From Volvox africanus (Eukaryota > Chlorophyta > Chlorophyceae > Chlamydomonadales > Volvocaceae), in NCBI GenBank assembly GCA_030268105.1, contig BSDZ01000013.1:849001-913000 (forward strand): a stretch of 64,000 bases of DNA, written 5' to 3'. The position numbers and the translations under genes were made by a program. Of this stretch, positions 35,379 to 48,315 are shown piece by piece. The stretch's first letter is position 1; the number at the start of each line of letters is the position of its first letter. The notes beneath the pieces are model-generated. The model did no database searches, had not been told where the DNA came from, and saw only the letters and a list, made by a program, of their open reading frames with translations.

Positions 35379-38300
35379 TCAATGCGGCAGGAAGGTCAAG
35401 GTTCCTCGAAGACCCCCCTCATGAAGGTAATCCGCCCAGGCCATGGTGGAGGAGTCGGTGGCGGCAGCGGCGCCCCCGCCGCCAACACCCCCGCGGCTGC
35501 CCCCGCCAGGCGGACTACTGGGCCGCTTGCGCAGCGGCAGTGCCGAGGGACAGCCCATACCGGCGTCCGGTACGAAGTATGTCTCGTCTCCGAACGTCCA
35601 AACGAAGACTTCCTCCAGACGGCCGCAACGCCATCCATGTACACCCAAGCGAATGCCGGCGCCAGGGACGACTCCGACGAAGCCGCTGGTGCCGGCGCCG
35701 GGCGACCGCAGTGCCGCCGGCACCCTACAGTACACAAAGACGCCAGCGACAGAGGACGAGCCGGCGCCGGTAGCGGCGCCGCCAGGGCAAGTACCACCGC
35801 CGCCGGTACGACGGTGGTGCTGTTGGCAGTCGACGAAAACGTGCCATTCTAGCCCACGACAAAGGATGTACGGCACGACGGCGACGCTGCCGTCAGTGCT
35901 GCCACCCTCACTGTCGGAGATGTCGTCGTTAACCGTGAAGGCCGCGTGAGGCTGTGTTCCGTTACTTAGCGCGTCGCGAAGGCCTTGCTCGGGAATGTGC
36001 CATTCGAAGCAAAAGCCCTCCGCAGGAGAGCCGAGGTACCGCGGCGTCATGTCGTACCACGGCAAGCTACAGTCGTACACTCCCCGTGCAACGTCCGCCA
36101 ACAGCGCCCGTTCTGCTGCGCCCGCATGCACATAACGAGAGAGGAAGGCGAGCTCTTCGTGCCGCATCTCGAACCACCGTCCTCCCGGCTTCGCATTGGC
36201 ACTAATGACGGCCTTCCCGGCGGCTGGACCGACCCGTGGTTCCGTAAGAAGCTGCGGCAGTACGGCAGATAGATAAAATCCGCCCAATGCCGCCAGGCGT
36301 ACAGCACCGCACACCGCCCGCGCTTGCTCTGATGTAACCTTTTCTTTGTTGGCTTGCAGCCACAACGCCACGAGCAATAACACGGACGCTTCTGCGTCGC
36401 TGCCAAAGGCAGGTGAGCAGAGCAGAGCGACGAGCGTCTGCGCCGGCAGGGACAAAACCTGTCGACGCAAGCCGGGCATATTGAGCACCGAGATAACGTC
36501 CAACGTCTGCGAGGCCGAGCGCTGCTGCTGTTGTTGCTGCTGCTGCTGCTGCTGCCGCGCGAGCCCTGGCGAATGGAGGTCGCTTGATGGGCGCATGAGG
36601 GTGCGGGTTGGGGCCGGGGGCTGCAGCTGCGAGGAGACTGTGGGCGGCGGGCGGGCGTGAAGATCAAGGACAGAGCCGCCGGGTGGATTCACGCCCGTGC
36701 AGACGGCCACACCTGGGCGGTTGCCGGCGCGGAGGTTACTTGCGCCAAGGGCTGCCGTTGTGTTGGCGGCTGCGCTAGCGCCGCCCACCAATGGTATACC
36801 ACCCACACCGCCGACTCGGCTGACATCACCACTGATGGGGGTGGCTACGCTGCTCACGGTTGGGAGGTTACTGCCAGATGTCCTGCCGGTTCCTGGCTGC
36901 GATGGCGCCGTCGGACGGACGTTGGCGGTGTTCAACCGCGCTGCGAGTGCGAGTGCCTCAACGGCACCAAGTTCGTCGGCATCAGCGTCCTGGAAACTGT
37001 ACGGCATAGAACCGCGGGATCGAAGCGCGCCGGACTGTGTTGCCGCCGCCGCCGCGGCGGCGCCGTTATTGGTCTCACGGATCTGTTGCGATGACGTTGC
37101 TGCTGCTTGCGCCGCCTGCGCTGCTGCCGCTGCCGCCTGTGCCCTACGGGCTGCAACGCGGACACTAGCTGGCCGCTTCGGTGAACCTTCAGCTGACCGA
37201 TCTCCGGTTGATGGCGCCCCTTCAGCCCCGTCCTCATCGTCGTCTTTAACACCGTGCTCGCGCTCGCGCTTGGGCTGTAACGGGCGAAGTGCGAGGGGCC
37301 GCAGAGCTAATGGCTGCGCCCCTTGGGAGCTCATCGCCACTGCAGCGCTGGTATTCGTAGCCTTGCCGCTCCCACGCTCATCCTCGTCATCAATCGGAGA
37401 GGCTGCGTTGTTGACCACCGTTGTATTTCCCAATGCCATTGAGGGCCCGTCGATGCCATCAATAACCATGTGACTATCAGACACCGTTGCCGCCCTTGGG
37501 TCCCCCTCCTCACCACCGCCCCCGTTCACTGGCCACCCACTTTGCTTCGGATGCTCAGCATTGTACTTGTACAACAGCGCTAACAGATTGCCCAACGCAG
37601 GCAGCTGAACTCCTGACTGTCGGCTTGTCCCTGGGAGGGCATCACTCCCGCCTCCCCCAGCACCGCCTCCCGCCGCATTCTGTCCCCCACCGCCAACACC
37701 CGGCGCCTCACCTGCTACTGCCGCTGACACGGCAGCAGCCATATTGGCAAGCGCCGTCGGTATCGCATCGGATTGGGGTCCCGGGTAGCCTGCATTAGCG
37801 GCAGCGGGGGCCGCACCACCGCCGCTGCTGTTGCCAGCCTGGCCTTGCATTGCAACATTATATCGACGCAACGCGGAGACGCCAGGATCTGAGTTCCCAC
37901 GAAGTGGGTCGAGTGGCTCGTTGGAAGCTTGGCTTCGGTGCGATCCCGGGCCCTGACCCTGAGCCTGCAACTGCGCCAGATGTGTCCGCTCAAGCTCCGT
38001 AGCTAGCACGTCGTCTACGGCGCGATCCATGTTCATGTAGGAGTCATTGTACTTTTCGTCATACTTGCCACTTCCGAACTTGTCGCGCGATTGTAACAGG
38101 CGCCGTACGTCCACCAGACCTTGGTCATTGGCCTTAGACGCCAGCGCGGCGCCAGTAGCAGCAGCGGATTTGCGCTGACCGGAGTCGTTCTGCTCAGGCT
38201 CGTCACCATCCTGGCCGTCACCATCGAGTTGTTGGTGCTGCTGCTGCAGCAGCATGAGCTGTGGATGCTGATGCTGCAGGTGCTGTAGCTGCGCGAGGTG

Positions 38301-39735
38301 AGCGAGCTGTTGGTGCTGCTGCAGCTCATCACGCTTCTGCAGCAACTGCGTTAGCTGCGCTAGCTGGTCTTGCTGCTGTTGCTGTTGCTGCAGCAGCTGC
38401 TGCTCCTGCTGCTGAATGTGCTGCTGCTGCATGGCGACCTGGAGCTCGGGGTGGTCCATGAGGAGTTGGACGCGGTTGATCATCTCGGAAGCTTGGGGTG
38501 GAGGCGGCCCGCATTGGCGCACGGCAATATCAAACATGGCCTTGCGGGTAGCGTAGTCGTAGGCGTGGTCGTGGACAGCGAGCGCGTAGGTGCGCAGGAA
38601 AGAACGCTTCTGTGTGTCCTTGCACCGCAACGTGGAATGCCAGATATTCTGCGGATCGGGGCAAAGGAAGCATTTCGCTAAGTGGGTTCGTCCCGGCGCA
38701 CTTGAGGGTCACTGGTTACGACTGACTGGTGAGGCATTATTACAACCTGGTTGCTTACGGAAATTGAAAAGTTATAAATGATTCAAAAATAAAAGCTTGC
38801 GGAAGTGGAAGCGCTTATAGACGCGGTGACGTTGCTAACGGAGAGAAGTGCTGAGAAACAGTAACGCAGCACAGTTCTGATCAGCGCCAACAAACGTGCC
38901 ACCTCTGGCAGTCATTATCTGTTACATAGCCTAACAGGAATGCTTACGAGGCTGAAACCCTTGGGGCGGCCAACGAAGTCGCGTCCTCGCGTCCCGTTCC
39001 ACCAAGTATTTGCAGTGCTAGAGCCCCGTGAGAAATGATGTCACAGCGTGATTATGATAACAATGCAAACGAAATGCGAATGGTCTGGATATGCCACACG
39101 GCATCACCGACGTTGACAAAATCTAGCGCAGGCCCACACAGCTTTGTCGAAGACCCTATCCCTCAGACGCGCGCGGATGCTGTATGCGTTCAGTGAAGAA
39201 AGTTGAGAACCAGGAGCAACCACGTAACCCATGTTTGGCGCCTCGTGTAAAACAACGCCATTGCCTGGACCCTGGAGAGGCTTGACCCCGGAACCTACTT
39301 TGACATCGTTCTCTGACCTCAACGGTAGATAGGCTGCAATTTGAGTCCACCTGCAGGCCGCAAATGCAAACCGTCATGAATTTGTGCCCGCCTTGAGCGA
39401 CGAGCACACTTTTGCCTCTCCCCTAACCTGTTGCCCAGCTCGCAATGCTTGATTGCGACAACAGCCTGCTCAGTAGGCGTCCAAGGGGGCTTCTTTCGGC
39501 CGGCTCGCAGGAGCGCAGCCTCTGCGCTGTCCACCGGTTGTTCGCTTTGTAACTTTTGCTTCTTGGAGGCGGGCTCCAGCAGCATATCCGCAGAAGCAGT
39601 TGTAGATGTAGCAGCTGACGTCTTGTGAAGGGTTTCCAATAAGTCGAGTCCATTCTTGTCGAGGTCTCGATTGACGAGGACATCCAGAGGAACACTCAAG
39701 AAAGTTGGGCCAACAGGGGCCGTCATCGTGCCCAT
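35379..39735 (-). CDS. MYB/SANT-domain protein with polyglutamine linkers and a BACK-like C-terminal region
   Basis: Likely a nuclear DNA-binding regulator. Exons on the minus strand: 39735-39428, 39350-39299, 38648-35379; all in phase, 1209 residues. One MYB repeat spans about residues 83-130, with the three tryptophans exactly 19 apart (W85, W104, W123): PPWTPTEQAVVAIKHCELGN, RWTQIAAYLPLRSENDVK, NIWHSTLRCKD. The two short introns cut the repeat. A basic patch (SKKQKL, 57-62) is a possible nuclear signal. Residues about 190-280 and 820-835 are Gln-rich; the middle is Ala/Gly/Ser-rich and probably disordered, with an acidic KDDDEDGAE stretch. About 835-925 looks like a BACK helical domain (LPAQTLVALLCSPAFG...ASVLLLVALWLQ). 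About 1000-1175 may be a beta-rich domain as in POB1-type BTB-BACK proteins. No BTB domain is seen. The start is the first ATG; an in-frame GTG lies six bases upstream. Confidence 0.85.
38217..38440. repeat. CAG/CTG-rich coding stretch (polyglutamine)
   Basis: On the coding strand CAG codons dominate, interrupted by Leu and His codons. A second pure CAG/CAA run is at 36526-36560. Both lie in the large MYB-protein exon and could vary in copy number in frame. Confidence 0.9.
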
Positions 39736-42700
39736 ATCCACAACAACTATATGGAGTAGATAGTCTCTCCGCTATTACAGTATAGCTAAATGGATGGGGC
39801 CGCAGGCAAATTGTACAACGAATGCAGAATCACAATCTGCCCGCTGCCCGAGTACTCACGTTTTAAGCCAGTTTCCAGATTTCCCGAGCAACGCATCTCT
39901 TTTGCAAATATGGCAACATCTATGCGAAGATGGCGGTCCTAATCGCGACGAGCTTTCGTGGCACGACCAAACCGCACATAGACATAAGAAACAAAAGACA
40001 ATAGCAATAAGCAATTGCTACTTGAAACCTCGTCTACCCAGCCCAAATTAAGTCCATCTGTGCTCGACAACACGGTTACGGCTTGTTGTCGTACTTAAAA
40101 ATGCTGTCCTCACGCCGAGGAGCTCAGAGCGCGAACATCATCACTCTGCTGTTGAATGTGGTGACCACTGTCCCTCAAATGCCTCGCTTGTCATTGGGTC
40201 GGTCGCAACCTAACCCAGAAGCCCGTAACTGGCGAATAACAGCATACCGCGCCAAGCGTCCCGCATGGACGACATTAGCGAACCACAAAGAACTGTATTG
40301 ATTAGTACATTGCTAACGTACGGCGATTTCGGAAGGTATTGCCATGACCGGCGTGCGTCATAGCTTGCATCTCATGCGCCCTCACAAAAGCAACGGACCT
40401 TTATCATCAGCAAAGCATGATAGTGAAATGCGAATGCGGGCCATCACGAGTTGCCCACATGTCCATTTCCAGACACATAGGAATATCGGCGTCCTCTCTA
40501 GTTCCAGTACTCATGCTCATACTTCATTCCTTAATACACCACGCAATTGCATGTACTAAAAAATATTGGACGAGCAGGGCGTTCCGCGTAATACCTGCTT
40601 GAAGACTGAAACCCTTCTACATGCATTTGATGAGTGCGATCTGCCTCGTTGCCAAGCTATCTACCTTTGTGATCGCCTCACGACATTATTAGAAGCAGTT
40701 AAATTTTCCCTTGTTGGAGGAAACTGCAAATTGGGAGGCCGACTGCCGATATTCAGGACCCATCGCATTGCACCCTCTTCTACAAACACACCAACACGCC
40801 CATCCGCCTTACTCGCTCTCAGCATCTCCGTAAGCCCTCTGAAACCCACTTGCCAGCTCCATAGGGCCAACTTAAAAAATTTGATTGTTAAGAAGAAATA
40901 GATTCATATCGATGCGCTGCGCTTGAAAACATGTCCACCTTGGTCACCACCCAATCCTGTTATACCTGGCTACTCAGCACCCTGGAGACAGGCTATAGAC
41001 AAGCATGGACAAGCCGAGTTCATAAGGATGTCTCGCATGCTGGAGGGTCTGCAACCTGCCCCGGCGAACGACTTTTGGAGGAAACGAAGGAACGGCCCTA
41101 CGCTTCCCGCATGCACGGATCAGGCAAACCTCAGCAAACCCAACGCAGCCCCTGATTGCAACACGTATGCAGACTTAGACCGCGATAATATGGCGTTTAA
41201 TTTACCGTTACATTTACGCGTTCGCGTAACTTGCGTGACTAGGTTTCTGTGGGGGGTTTGCCCCTCGCAACCCAACGTGAACCCAACGTGAACTCGTGTA
41301 CGGGATAGACATGGCCGTTTGATTTGGGTTCCATTTTCGTCGTAAAGCAAGCATGATAACGGTTTTTTACAAAATAGCTCAACTTTTCTGCGTGTAAGGG
41401 AATGCTATCGAGCGCCTGAGCAAGAGCGTCCGTCCACGAACGGATAGCTCAAAGCGAGAGTGGGAGAACAAGAGATGAGCACAGCAAAGTGAGGGTTTTG
41501 ATCTACACGTAGACATGGGCATTCTGCTATTTGCAGATGGAAATTACGTGAGCTGGAAACATGCCTATGACTCACGGGCTCGGGTCACAGGTTCCTATGG
41601 CGAAAGCGTAAATACATAATGCCGTCGAAAATTGATTAAAGGATCCTTTTTTTGTATGAGTTGTTGTTTTCCTACCAGGAAATTTCGTGGGTCACATTAC
41701 GGCATAGTTATTTTGCGAAATGACTTTTTGTAATTGCAACCACATCGGTTTTGAGCCACCCAATAAATTGCGTATTAAACCTTGTACACATGTTTCAATT
41801 CAGAGACGTTTTAACATGGTGCCCTGAGCAATATCTGGTCCGTCGCAACTCCTAAGTAGGTTGTCGACAAAGCTGTATCATACTCTTCATTTTGAACGCA
41901 CAGGTTTACTTAAAATGTTTTGTTGATATGTTTGCTCGAATAACGCTGGCGTTTCTTTTTGTACTGACATATCGGTTCTTTGCAAAAAATGGTACTTCAC
42001 CACAGTTTTATGAATTAAAGACAGTTGCTTGTATCATGAAAAAGCAAGTTCGGCCCTGTAATCCAAGGCCGAATTACTGGCGGCCCCGAGTTACTGGCAT
42101 GAGTTTGGGCTTTGAGACTTACAGACAACATGTTTTTACTTAACTTTTAAAAGTGACGATGATGAGTTCACGCTTGTGGAGCATGTTGGCGATGGCCTTT
42201 TTTCGTACTGTTTCGCTCATCACTGGCCCTTGGAAGGCGGATAGGGATCGGAGCCGGGGATATGGTGCCAAAAATATTATGGTGCTTTCATGAACCGTTT
42301 TTCAACCCTAAAAACTGGATTCCCTCCTAATGATGTGTCATGCGATTGGGTTATGCAGATATGCACATTCCTTCACCTCAAAAAATCCCAGAAACTTTGG
42401 GAACACTTCATTTAGCTACGTCGTTAATAAAACCTTCTGAACTACCAACGCCGTGCGCGCTTTAAACATAGCGCGCCTGATGATCTAGTGCATGCATCCT
42501 GTGTCCAGCGTCGACAAATCTTCGATGACGTTTTATTTCCTAACAGCTAAGAATGAGCTATCCATTTCATCCAGCAATTCTTCTTTTCATTGTTTTGCGA
42601 ATATTTGTTGAAAATCCTTCATGTTTGACTGTGCCAGCCCTCTTTTTCCACGCCTTGACGCCTTGCGTTGAAAGCGCTAGTACGGCACCCACGGCTTCCT

Positions 42701-43645
42701 AGCAGAACTCAGCCATGAATTTCCTTCTTCGCGATTGCTGTGCACGGCTAGCGTGACGATAGGAAGGACCGTTTCTTCAGAGAGTGTCCAGAACACACGA
42801 GGTGACAGCCGGTTACGGGTGCCCGAACGTCAGTCGGTCGCCTCGAATTCCCGTTATTGTAGATAGTTCAATCGTCGATAGATGCCTCGAACCTCGAGCG
42901 TTGTTAGGAGCATATATTCCGACGAATGTGAATGTGTCCCTTAAACAATTTCTCAGATTTTGCGCGCGTCGTTTCATGGTGAAACCTGGTGCTATCGTAT
43001 CCTATCTGCCGAACTCCCGCCAAATGAACGGTCGGTGCGCCTCCTACTGTCGCTTGGAACCCATCCAAGGAGGGCTTTCCTGTCGTGTTATCTGCGCAAT
43101 CATGCAAGGTTAAATCATCCGCGTTGCAACGGACCCTGTGTGTATTGGAGTGGGCTTAAGGGACCTCGGGTTGATAAGTGCCTAGCTATCCACCTTCAGG
43201 GGAACCAGCGCGAGTTTACAGCCGCGCTATATGTTTACCGTGCATCCATGGTGACACTTGCATGGTGTATGAGCGGGCAGTTATCCTGAGCTACCTACAT
43301 TACCGATAACGGTAGTCCGCCGTACAATTTTTAACTTTGAAGAAAGCCAGAGGAATCGCTGCGATTATAGTAATAGTGAACATTATTGACGTTATAATTA
43401 TGTTACTTAAGACTATTATCAGCCCGCATGTTACGGTGGTGCTTTCTTGCTTTGCAGGATATCGAGCAAATGTATTCTAACGCAATGCACTTGACAAGCT
43501 CGGCTATTTTTAGAACGACAAAGAAATGCTCCAAGGATCAGTATTAACTTATATACGTTGTTCGTCCGTTTTCATACGAGACTGTAACAACTCGACAGAA
43601 GCCTTGCAAGAGCAATAACACAGACTATAAAAGAGAAGCGGGATT
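39736..43645. other. Spacer between MYB and ZIP genes, with RT-like remnant
   Basis: Complex, fairly AT-rich sequence with few microsatellites and no supported gene. Plus-strand frames at 40566-40901 and 40923-41291 hold ETLLHAFDECDLPR and PANDFWRKRRNGP, which resemble the zinc-binding tail of LINE reverse transcriptases. No RT core was found. Nothing was recognised in 41300-43600. Confidence 0.5.
40566..41291 (+). pseudogene. Possible decayed retrotransposon RT-tail fragment
   Basis: The motif CLKTETLLHAFDEC recalls the 'ETLxHxxxxC' zinc-binding segment following non-LTR reverse transcriptases. A neighbouring frame has NDFWRKRR, similar to the VADFWARL stretch of the intact-looking element at 26780-28292. 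Frames are broken and short. It might instead be chance similarity. Confidence 0.3.
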
Positions 43646-46600
43646 ATGTTCAAGCTATCAGATGCTTGGTGGCCTTTGGCTCTGGCAACGATGGCCGGCC
43701 TCTCGACAAGCCTGGGAGCTATCGTCGCTGTAAGATGGGGTTTGGGTAGGGGCGGGCTGCGTTCTCCAGATCTTAATATCTGTAGCTATTTAGACTCCTC
43801 AGGGCGATGGCACACAATAAACACCTTTGGAATGGGAAACACCTCCGAAATCTGTTTGAACCCCATGGCTTAGACTTCTTCCCGTTGCAGCGCGGATCTG
43901 TCTATGCATGTCCTGAGATATTCCAATTATCTGCAGGTTGTCCGAAAGCCTAGCGCTAGCTCCATGGCTGCCCTGTTGGGAGTCGCTTTAGGTGTCATGG
44001 CTACTGTCAGCTGCGTCGAATTAGTCGCAAGGAATGCGATGTCTGGCGAGGGCGACCCATTCCTGGTCCTCGCAGCCGCAATAGCGGGTGCTCTTACTTA
44101 CTACATTTTGGAGCCAATGTTCCCAAAAATGGACGATCAGCACGATTATTTGAAGGTACGATACTGCACGCCGTACCGTGTGAACGGGGCTACCCGCTGC
44201 CACAACCCGCATCTAACATACTACAGAATGTACTCAGCCTCTACCCGCTTTCCTCACAAAGTATGTGTCCCTTTTTCCACGACCATGACAAGGCAGATAA
44301 GGCGATTTCTCTATCGTATGTTCTCATTATAGGGCTCTTCGTATGAATCTTATCTTTACATATTACGCGCAGCAGAGGCAGCAACTTCTACCATCTGGGT
44401 CACGGGCCACAAGCGCAACTATTGCTTTCCCTTGGGTTTCTCTTGGGTGGTGTTTTCATCCTTAGACCGTTCGTTTGTACGGGAACAACTTCTGTGCACA
44501 TTCCGAAAACCCATCCCCTTGAAACACCCTCACAACGGCTGGTGGCTTACCAGAAGCAGGACGATCTCGATCTCGACCACGACCACGACCACGAGGCCCT
44601 CCTCCATTTGTTGGTACAGCAGCAAGAGCAACTACAGCAGCAACATCAGTATTCAAATTGTGACACAGAACGGTCAGGTCACGGAGGTATGCCAGGATTG
44701 CGGCTTTCAGTCGGGAAGATCACACGAGCCTGCGTTGTGGGGAAACCTGGAAATGGGTCACCCTTCGTAACGAAAGACCCAGATCAATAGATCTGATGAA
44801 AAGCATGGATCCAGGATATATAAGATCCAAGATCCGTTGATCTGAGTACGAGTACGAGTACGATCCAGAATCCGTTGTGGCCCGCCCTGACCGTTTAATG
44901 CGATGTGGTTGCAGTATCGCAACGCAAGGTGGTCACATCCAGTGCAGGATCCTACGGCGCAGCCGCAGTAACAGCAGGGGGCGGCATCAGCGGAGCATCG
45001 GCGGCGGCGGCATTGGCGGCGCCAGGGGGAACCCTGGTGGCCGGCGTGACGGGCTGTAGCCTGACCCGCAAGGGCAGTAGCAGCAATGAGGCGCACCTCT
45101 CCGTAATAGGACCGGCGACGGCAATCGGAGGAGGAGGAGGAGGAGGAGGAGGGGGCGCCGGTAGGGAGAACAGGTAAGACGCATCGGTTGACCGGTATGC
45201 AGCTCTCGTCAAATGTTCATTGGTAGTTTGCGGTTTGGATTAAGTCGACTGGTGTGTATTGCGTGTGTGTATTGGTGGCCTGATCTCAAACCTCCTTCTC
45301 AAGCATCTCCCACCCGCTCCAGACTCACACCTAGTTTTATCCCGGTGGTGGTTGTTAGTAGGGTATGCTTACCAGCAATCGTACCAAGTCACGTCGACTC
45401 GCCTTCCTTTCCAAAGCCTAAAACCCTTTCCCCCTTCATCCAAACACATGCACATTGCACATGAATGCCCACACTCTCTTAGATATGAACACACACTCTC
45501 TCTCACAGGACACGGTATCTTACCTGCTCGGCGCATTGCCATCTCGACCTTGCCGCTTTCACATTTCACTTCATTTCAAGACGTAACTCATAACCCAATC
45601 CTCCTATTTTCCAGCAGCTCGCTCTTAGGGCCCGGACAGCTCGCCGGTGGCGCCGCCGGCGGTAATAGTACGACAGGATCGTCTGGTGAGGGCCTTGTAG
45701 TTTTTGGCTCGGGCGTGATGTTGCCCGGCGGAGGTGGAGGCGGCGGTTCCGGAGCCATGTGCGATGGCGGTTTCCTGAGCCCGTCAGGATCCGTGGGGGC
45801 GGCGGGAGGCTTGGCGGCGGGAGGCTTGGCGGCGGCGCTGGGACGGCGTGATCCACGGGCCGGTCGCATGTTGCGACTTGGGGTGCTGATGGCAATCACC
45901 ATGACGCTGCACAACCTGCCGGAGGGTTTTGCGGTGCGTGGAAGTAGAGGTCCGGAGCTTCCTAGGAGGTCTCATGTGTGTCTGCGCGTGTGAACAATAG
46001 CAACAGGGAAAAATGGGTATACAGCCGACAGGTCCATCTCATCCGTTTCATCCACGTCCCTATTACTGCCCCCCTTTTTGACACACACATACATACACAT
46101 ACACACCTGGAGGTCCCTCGTTTTCAATTCGTTTTCACATCAATATCCGTTATTCCACCTACCCCCCGCTGTGGACTCCTCCCTGGGCTACCCCGTAAGG
46201 TGGCCTTCTCCGCCTTCACGGAGTTCGGACCCATTATGGCCCTGGCGATAGCGGTGCACAACATACCGGAGGTGGGGGATTGGGGGGGGGAACGACGAAT
46301 ACACGAGACATGATACCGCTGTAGACGCTGCTGTAAAGTACGATTTGGCCAACCAATACACCGCGATGATGGAGTAAGATGTTTAGCGCCCGGCGAGGAG
46401 GGGGAGACAGGGTTGATTGACAGGGGTGATCTTCAACACTGGGAGCTCAGGAACCGATCGGGCGGGGGCGGAGGGCCCGCGTGGAGCTATTGAAGCATGA
46501 TGGTACGGCTTCATGCGCGGCTGAGCTTGTCCGAGGGGAAGGGGCTGCTAGCGGGATGTACGGCAGGAGTTTTGGGCGACATGAGATCCGATTGGTGTTT

Positions 46601-47934
46601 TCTCCCCAACACGATCCCCATTTCGACAATCGTTGCACCAAAGTGTGCCACCAAAGTGCTCTGCCGTAGTCCACACATTAGTTTATACACGTAAGGTATA
46701 CACGCCTGTCGTACGTACGCAGGGTGTCATCGTGGCGGCGCCCATCTTTGCGGCAACGGGAAGCCGCTGGAGGGCCGTTGGTATCGCCACAGCTTCGGTG
46801 GGTAGCTGCCGATGAATACGGTTGTATATGTATATGTATGTGTATGTGTATGTATGTGTATGCGTGTATGTGTGTGTGTTTTTATGTGTGCGCATTTCAA
46901 ATCCAATTGGGTCTTTAAAAGCGCTAGCGCTTTCCACAACAGCGAGCTACACTCTGGTACTACAACTGCTCCTCAGGGCCTGTCAGAGCCGTTTGGGGCG
47001 CTGCTGGCGCTACTGCTGCTACAGCCATTCTTTACACAGGAGCGACTTCATTACCTGCTTGCCTTCGTGGGGGGAATCATGGTGAGGTGCCCAGGGAGGG
47101 GAAAGGGGAGGCAATTGCAGGTATTTATGGCGCATACTGAACTGATAGAGGCCCGTTGCGGCAGGAAAAATGGAAGCAGATCCCCGCAGGATTGGGGGAA
47201 TTGGGGGGTAAAGAGCGTGTCCATGTGTAGTGGTTGGGAACAGCGACAATGTGGCCATGTAGCTGGTGGGGAGATTTCTGGAAGCTGTAAAGCTTTGCGT
47301 AGCCTCTTAAGCCCCTGCTTGCACACTGTTGTTGTTGTTCGCTAAAGAAACCCATTTTGCCCAATCGAAGCTTGTAAGTCCAAAGTCAAACTTAAGGGTT
47401 CATTCTGTAATTGGGTGGTCTTGCCTCGGCCCTGGGCCGGCAGTGGCTCAGAACCCCCTTTCACCGGACCTCCGGCCGTACCCATGTACCCCAACCTCAA
47501 TCCATCAACCCACTAACCCACCAACCCTCCACTAACCCTAACCCCATACACATATATTGGGGTGGTGAATGGCTGGGGGCGTCCCTCCCCTATATTCGGC
47601 ACAGCAGATCAGGTCAGGTCACGTCAGGTGAGAAGCAGCAGGGTGGATGCGCCACCCAGGTCACTGAGCCGATGGTCAACATCGATACACCTCCACACTG
47701 TAACATTTACACACGTGTACCCTCCGCTAAATCCCTGGCCCCGCCCTCCCCCTTCCCCTCCTTCCCTTCCCCTTGCCCCCTCCTCCTCCACTTCGGCCCC
47801 CACCCGCTCAGCTCGCCGTGTGCGGCATCGAGCTGTGGCCCGAGGGTCGCAACTGTCGTCACGACCGCCATTTCGCCGGAGGGATTGTTGCGGGGTCAGT
47901 CGTAATGGGCTGGACGCTGTACGTCGAAGGCTGA
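43646..47934 (+). CDS. ZIP-family divalent metal transporter
   Basis: Membrane transporter that brings Zn2+ (possibly Fe2+ or Mn2+) into the cytoplasm. Ten exons: 43646-43729, 43937-44155, 44373-44435, 44554-44686, 44915-45173, 45615-45933, 46200-46271, 46723-46797, 46977-47081, 47812-47934; phases fit, 483 residues. Helices 1-3 are in exons 1-2. The cytoplasmic loop carries a His/Asp cluster (DLDHDHDHE, near 128-136), then a long Gln-, Ala- and Gly-rich insert. The metal-binding signatures are intact: HNLPEGFAVAF in helix 4 (near 352-362) and HNIPEGVIVAAP in helix 5 (near 379-390). The end GGIVAGSVVMGWTLYVEG closes the last helix. The spacing of signatures resembles the ZupT/ZTP29 group. Exon 3 is the weakest assignment, chosen because it alone keeps phase between exons 2 and 4. 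A TATAAAAG lies at 43626, only 20 bases before the ATG. Confidence 0.9.
47566..47646 (+). repeat. Dispersed 80-bp repeat with CAGGT array, copy 1
   Basis: Runs from TGAATGGCTGGGGGCGTCCC through CTCCCCTATAT, four CAGGT-type pentamers, to GAGAAGCAGCAGGGTGG. It lies in the last ZIP intron. An inverted, closely similar copy is at 50697-50782. Confidence 0.8.
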
Positions 47935-48315
47935 CCCTAATGACGTAAGAAGATGTGTTGTGTCGTTCATGCGGGCGTATGAGGCGGTGTACAGCTCACG
48001 TCCCGTCATCCCACGCGAGAGCCTAATGGTGGTGACTGACGCTTCAGGTGACTTTTGTGGACTTTGCGTGCTCAAGTGATTAAGTGCTGAAATGCTGAAG
48101 TAATGAAATGCTTGGGGCTGGGGCTCTTTGCCAATATTCAATCCTCACACGAAGGGGCCAATATATATGCAGAGGATACCTATGGCGTGTATCCTCAGAG
48201 GTGATGGAGGAGGGCGGAGAGGGGAGAGGTCGGTCGTGACGGGGGTCTGGTAATGGTGTGAGGAGAGTGATCAGGTGTGTATGTGGGTGGGTCATGTGCA
48301 TGTATGTTTATGACC
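47935..48315. other. Region downstream of the ZIP gene
   Basis: About 380 bases presumed to hold the ZIP 3' UTR, up to the 3' end of the inverted retrotransposon copy. A TG-rich tract precedes that element. No gene seen. Confidence 0.5.

Noticed and set aside
35443..38461. Plus-strand frames of 80-260 residues opposite the MYB gene (for example 36697-37473)
   Set aside because: The minus-strand frame is 1083 codons long and joins in phase to MYB exons; the plus frames are shadows of its Ala/Gly/Gln codons.
44422..44540. Frame LLLSLGFLLGGVFIL as an extra ZIP helix
   Set aside because: It cannot be joined in phase to exon 2, and helix 3 is already supplied by exon 2; the alternative exon 44373-44435 keeps phase.
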